Assembly (NCBI GenBank): GCA_015066165.1 | Contig: SVOX01000068.1 | Coordinates: 1 to 7,991, forward strand | Reading direction: 5' to 3' | DNA from: Oscillospiraceae bacterium | GTDB taxonomy: Bacteria > Bacillota > Clostridia > Oscillospirales > Acutalibacteraceae | Length of the DNA: 7,991 nt | Shown here: positions 6,349-7,991 of the stretch, piece by piece | Layout of the letters: every line of letters starts with the position of its first letter | Numbering within the stretch: the stretch's first letter is position 1 | Translations under genes and position numbers: made by a program | The notes under the pieces: generated by a model | Told to the model about the DNA's origin: nothing | What the model saw: only the letters and a program-made list of their open reading frames with translations | Database searches by the model: none

Positions 6349-6693
6349 TGGTGGAAGTGAGGAGAATCGAACTCCTGTCCAAAAATTTTTCCATACAGGC
6401 CTCTCCGAGCGCAGTCGCCTATTTAAATTCCCTTACAAAACCGTCAAGCGACCGACTGTTTTGCTTGGTAGTTCCTACTTCGTGACAGCAGGGGGAACAA
6501 CCCGCTGTTCATGTGCACCACTAATTGACGCCTTGCCTTAGCCGTGGTACTCTAAGGTTCGACGAGCCGCCTAATTAGGCAGCTAAAGCAACTTTATTGT
6601 TGTTAGTTAATTTTTTATGCGGATTTTAAAGCGGTTCCGCACCGCTGCTCGCTTCCTATACTTCTAAATCCCTGTCGAAACCTTTACACTCCC
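6349..6693 (-). ncRNA. ssrA: Transfer-messenger RNA (tmRNA, one-piece)
   Basis: 345-base tmRNA that rescues stalled ribosomes together with SmpB, acting first as an alanyl-tRNA mimic and then as an mRNA for a degradation tag. The 5' end reads GGGAGTGTAAAGGTTTCGAC, the conserved tmRNA start. The 3' end has the T-arm AGGAG-TTCGATT-CTCCT, then CACTTCC-A-CCA. GGGAGTG pairs with CACTTCC to form the 7-bp acceptor stem, and the CCA is encoded. The tag reading frame lies at 6604-6575. Its stop codon sits in a hairpin (GCTGCCTA against TAGGCGGC), as in other tmRNAs. The remaining region between the tag and the 3' end is long enough for the usual pseudoknots, which I did not fold. smpB lies directly upstream on the same strand. 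Confidence 0.96.
6575..6604 (-). other. tmRNA tag reading frame, NNNKVALAA-stop
   Basis: Within ssrA, codons AAC AAC AAT AAA GTT GCT TTA GCT GCC TAA encode NNNKVALAA. The VALAA end is the standard protease signal. The bases before AAC (TTAACT) align with TTAGTC before the E. coli resume codon. One codon earlier is ACT (6607-6605), so the tag could instead be TNNNKVALAA. Neither start is an alanine codon. Confidence 0.8.
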
Positions 6694-6699
6694 ATATAT

Positions 6700-6728
6700 T
6701 AACAAAATTCATTATAAAAATTTTGTTA
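6700..6728. repeat. 10-bp perfect inverted repeat around the ssrA -10 box
   Basis: TAACAAAATT (6700-6709) and AATTTTGTTA (6719-6728) are exact reverse complements, with the -10 hexamer (ATTATA on the plus strand, 6711-6716) in the 9-base centre. It could be an operator or a chance product of AT-rich sequence. Confidence 0.5.
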
Positions 6729-6740
6729 GTGAATAGTGAA
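6711..6740 (-). promoter_or_regulatory. Putative ssrA promoter
   Basis: On the minus strand, TTCACT (6740-6735, four of six consensus bases) is followed by an 18-bp spacer and a perfect TATAAT (6716-6711). The start near 6704 leaves a leader of about 10 bases before the mature 5' end at 6693, consistent with processing of the precursor by RNase P. The -35 lies inside the heptamer repeat. Confidence 0.65.
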
Positions 6741-6781
6741 AAGAGAATAGTGAATAGTTAATGTGTTTCGCAAAGCGAAAC
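6728..6781. repeat. Five tandem heptamers followed by a hairpin
   Basis: Five 7-base units from 6728 to 6762 read AGTGAAT, AGTGAAA, AGAGAAT, AGTGAAT, AGTTAAT. Two bases later comes the hairpin GTTTCGC-AAA-GCGAAAC (6765-6781), ending 10 bases before the smpB stop codon. The hairpin has no T-run, so it is not an ordinary terminator. Repeats of this general form (GTGAAT-type units beside a GC hairpin) recur between genes in some Clostridia, from memory. Confidence 0.75.
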
Positions 6782-6791
6782 GGGTTATAAA

Positions 6792-7250
6792 TTATCTGTT
6801 TTGTTCTTTTAGTGCGCGATCTATTGCACGGTTGGCATCACGTTTTGCTGCTACCTCACGTTTGTCGTGAAGTTTTTTACCTTTACAAAGCCCTAATTGA
6901 ACCTTTACAAGCGAACCCTTAAAATAGAGTGATAGTGGCACAAGAGCCATACCGTCTTGCTTTACAGCGCCTAAAAGCCGCATTATTTCACGTTTGTGAA
7001 GTAGCAGTTTGCGGTTACGGGCAGGTGGCTTGTTAAAGCGGTTGCCGTGCTCATAAGGGCTAATGTGCATTTGTTTTATAATCATTTCGCCTTCATCAAT
7101 ACTGCACCAAGCGTCTTTTAAATTTACTCCGCCTGCACGTATAGACTTAATCTCGGTTCCTGAAAGCGCAATTCCGCATTCGAAACTTTCTATAACAAAA
7201 TATTCGTGAAACGCTTTTTTGTTAGTGGTTATGGTTTTTGTGTTTTCCAC
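6792..7250 (-). CDS. smpB: SsrA-binding protein SmpB
   Basis: 152 residues from a GTG start. It binds the tRNA-like part of tmRNA and delivers it to stalled ribosomes. 'NKKAFHEYFVIESFECGIALSGTEIKSIRAGGVNLKDAWC' (10-49) is the conserved SmpB beta-barrel core. 'MHISPYEHGNRFNKPPARNRKLLLHKREI' (61-89) is the RNA-binding segment. 'LGLCKGKKLHDKREVAAKRDANRAIDRALKEQ' (119-150) is the C-terminal tail that enters the mRNA channel of the ribosome. All expected blocks are present and the length is typical. The longer frame that starts further upstream was rejected because AAAGGAGGTG lies 6 bases before this GTG, and because the extra residues would include the ribosome site. Its RNA partner ssrA lies 98 bases downstream on the same strand with its own promoter. 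Confidence 0.96.
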   Translation of the reverse strand: MENTKTITTNKKAFHEYFVIESFECGIALSGTEIKSIRAGGVNLKDAWCSIDEGEMIIKQMHISPYEHGNRFNKPPARNRKLLLHKREIMRLLGAVKQDGMALVPLSLYFKGSLVKVQLGLCKGKKLHDKREVAAKRDANRAIDRALKEQNR

Positions 7251-7256
7251 GGAATG

Positions 7257-7266
7257 CACCTCCTTT
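7257..7266 (-). promoter_or_regulatory. Strong ribosome site that sets the smpB GTG start
   Basis: AAAGGAGGTG on the minus strand is a near-perfect anti-16S match and ends 6 bases before the GTG at 7250. It lies almost exactly at the predicted 5' end of the transcript. Confidence 0.85.
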
Positions 7267-7271
7267 AATAG

Positions 7272-7298
7272 ATTATAATACCGCAAAAAAATTGTCAA
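7272..7298 (-). promoter_or_regulatory. smpB promoter, consensus boxes with a short spacer
   Basis: A perfect TTGACA (7298-7293) and a perfect TATAAT (7277-7272) are separated by only 15 bp, shorter than the usual 16-18. TAATCT at a 17-bp distance is a weaker alternative -10. The predicted start near 7265 gives a leader of only about 15 bases. Confidence 0.7.
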
Positions 7299-7311
7299 GT
7301 AAAAAAGGTCG

Positions 7312-7341
7312 AAAAAACACCTTTACAGCAAACTGTAAAGG
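7312..7341 (-). terminator. Terminator of the ferredoxin gene
   Basis: On the minus strand, CCTTTACAG-TTTG-CTGTAAAGG (7341-7320) forms a 9-bp stem followed by TGTTTTTTC. It starts 35 bases after the ferredoxin stop and ends 14 bases before the smpB -35 box, so the two genes are probably separate transcripts. Confidence 0.85.
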
Positions 7342-7376
7342 CGTTAGTTCACAAGGTTTCTCTTAATATGTAGAGA

Positions 7377-7547
7377 TTAGCCTTCAGAGATAGCGTCAAC
7401 AGGGCAACCTGCAGCACAAGCGCCACAGTCACAGCACTTATCAGCGTCGATTTCGTATTGAGTTGCGCCTTCAACAATAGCATCACATGGGCAACCTGCT
7501 TGACAAGCACCACAGCTGATGCAAGCGTCAGAAATTACATAAGCCAT
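7377..7547 (-). CDS. Small 2[4Fe-4S] ferredoxin
   Basis: 56-residue protein, the usual length for clostridial ferredoxins. It carries electrons at low potential between oxidoreductases in the cytoplasm. It begins 'MAYVISDACISCGACQAGCP' and has two complete cluster motifs: C9-x2-C12-x2-C15-x3-C19-P, and C38-x2-C41-x2-C44-x3-C48-P, each followed by a conserved 'DAI'. Two further cysteines (C21, C39) lie next to the ligands. The ATG start has GGAGGTG ending 8 bases upstream. The codons are rich in GCT, GGT and TGT, and the sequence is less AT-rich than its neighbours, as expected for an abundant protein. It follows ricT by 95 bases with a plausible promoter between, and ends at its own terminator. 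Confidence 0.95.
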   Translation of the reverse strand: MAYVISDACISCGACQAGCPCDAIVEGATQYEIDADKCCDCGACAAGCPVDAISEG

Positions 7548-7580
7548 CCTAAAAACACCTCCGTAGTTTTACTATATTAC

Positions 7581-7609
7581 ATTTTAACTCTAAACTATAA
7601 AAAAATCAA
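7581..7609 (-). promoter_or_regulatory. Putative ferredoxin promoter
   Basis: On the minus strand, TTGATT (7609-7604), a 17-bp spacer, then TAAAAT (7586-7581). The match is fair (four and five of six). The predicted start near 7574 gives a leader of about 27 bases. No clear terminator follows ricT, so some read-through from ricT is possible. Confidence 0.5.
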
Positions 7610-7642
7610 GGGAAATTTTATATATTACTAAATTTTGTCGAA

Positions 7643-7991
7643 TTATTCGTTATTTTGACTTTTTTGGGGCTTTTTACCACCCGAAACACGTTCAACTTTA
7701 TCTCTATGAATTTTAAAGGGTATTGATTCACTATCAATAAGTTTTACGTAAAGGTTACCTGTTACCAAGTTAGCATCGGTAACGGTTGCTAAACCGTCGG
7801 GCGTTTTGACGGTTGAGCCAACACGTGGTGTGATAGAAGATAAATGGCTGTAGGCATCTTCTTCATATTTAAGGCAACACATAAGACGACCGCAACTGCC
7901 TGAAATTTTGGTGGGGTTTAATGAAAGCCCTTGCTCTTTTGCCATTTTAATTGAAACGGGTTCAAAGTCGTTCAAAAAACGTTTACAGCAA
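7643..7991 (-). CDS. ricT: RicT / YaaT-like PSP1-domain protein (5' end outside window)
   Basis: About 115 C-terminal residues are visible; the frame stays open to the right edge and reads 'CCKRFLNDFEPVSIKMAKEQ' from there. This and 'GLSLNPTKISGSCGRLMCCL' form the hallmark PSP1 block of RicT (YaaT). The rest, 'GSTVKTPDGLATVTDANLVTGNLYVKLIDSE', is the usual small barrel, followed by a polar tail ending 'KKPQKSQNNE'. In Bacillus subtilis, RicT works with RicA and RicF as a cytoplasmic complex that carries Fe-S clusters and promotes RNase Y-dependent mRNA maturation, sporulation and biofilm formation. The conserved cysteines of the family (CC near the edge and CGRLMCC) are present. In many Firmicutes it follows holB, which would lie off the right edge. 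The internal TTG near the edge is not a start. Confidence 0.92.
   Translation of the reverse strand, partial: CCKRFLNDFEPVSIKMAKEQGLSLNPTKISGSCGRLMCCLKYEEDAYSHLSSITPRVGSTVKTPDGLATVTDANLVTGNLYVKLIDSESIPFKIHRDKVERVSGGKKPQKSQNNE

Noticed and set aside
6299..6541. 80-residue plus-strand reading frame
   Set aside because: It lies almost entirely antisense to ssrA and its codons simply reflect conserved tmRNA sequence.
7251..7298. Longer smpB start giving 16 extra residues
   Set aside because: The extension would be coded by the promoter and ribosome site; the GTG at 7250 has an ideal ribosome site.

Overview
The window looks like chromosomal DNA of a low-GC Gram-positive anaerobe of the class Clostridia, most likely an uncultured Oscillospirales/Ruminococcaceae-type gut bacterium. 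It is clearly AT-rich, has strong AAGGAGG-like ribosome sites with GTG and TTG starts, canonical sigma-A promoters, a RicT (PSP1) protein, a clostridial two-cluster ferredoxin, a CarD-family regulator and a DUF6106-like protein. The taxonomic call is inference from gene content; no rRNA or phylogenetic marker was compared.

Left part (1-1770). The window opens inside a plus-strand gene for a DUF4340-like protein, usually a partner of a GldA/GldG-type ABC-2 exporter that would lie off the left edge. It ends at a strong terminator. A monocistronic carD-like gene follows with its own extended -10 promoter. Downstream of it lies a block of small hairpins separated by a recurring ATATCG box, then a terminator that works in both directions.

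Middle (1771-6246). A minus-strand pair, a PqqD-like small protein and an ABC exporter, overlaps by one base and is transcribed divergently from a plus-strand operon. That operon encodes a DUF6106-like membrane protein, the bifunctional NAD(P)HX repair enzyme Nnr and a small lipoprotein. The two promoters appear to share one palindromic -35 box (TTGCAA) with a 17-bp spacer to a perfect TATAAT on each side. The plus-strand operon ends at a perfectly symmetrical terminator that can also serve the converging ssrA gene.

Right part (6247-7991), all minus strand. This is a trans-translation locus, with smpB upstream of ssrA (one-piece tmRNA, CCA encoded, tag ending KVALAA). Above it are a 56-residue 2[4Fe-4S] ferredoxin gene, missed by a simple length cutoff, and the 3' end of ricT, which runs off the right edge. 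SmpB and tmRNA act together to rescue stalled ribosomes. RicT belongs to a complex known to carry Fe-S clusters, which makes the adjacent ferredoxin noteworthy.

No mobile element, phage gene or CRISPR array is visible. The least explained items are the orphan PqqD-ABC pair, the shared divergent promoter, the ATATCG hairpin array, and the heptamer repeat block lying over the ssrA promoter.
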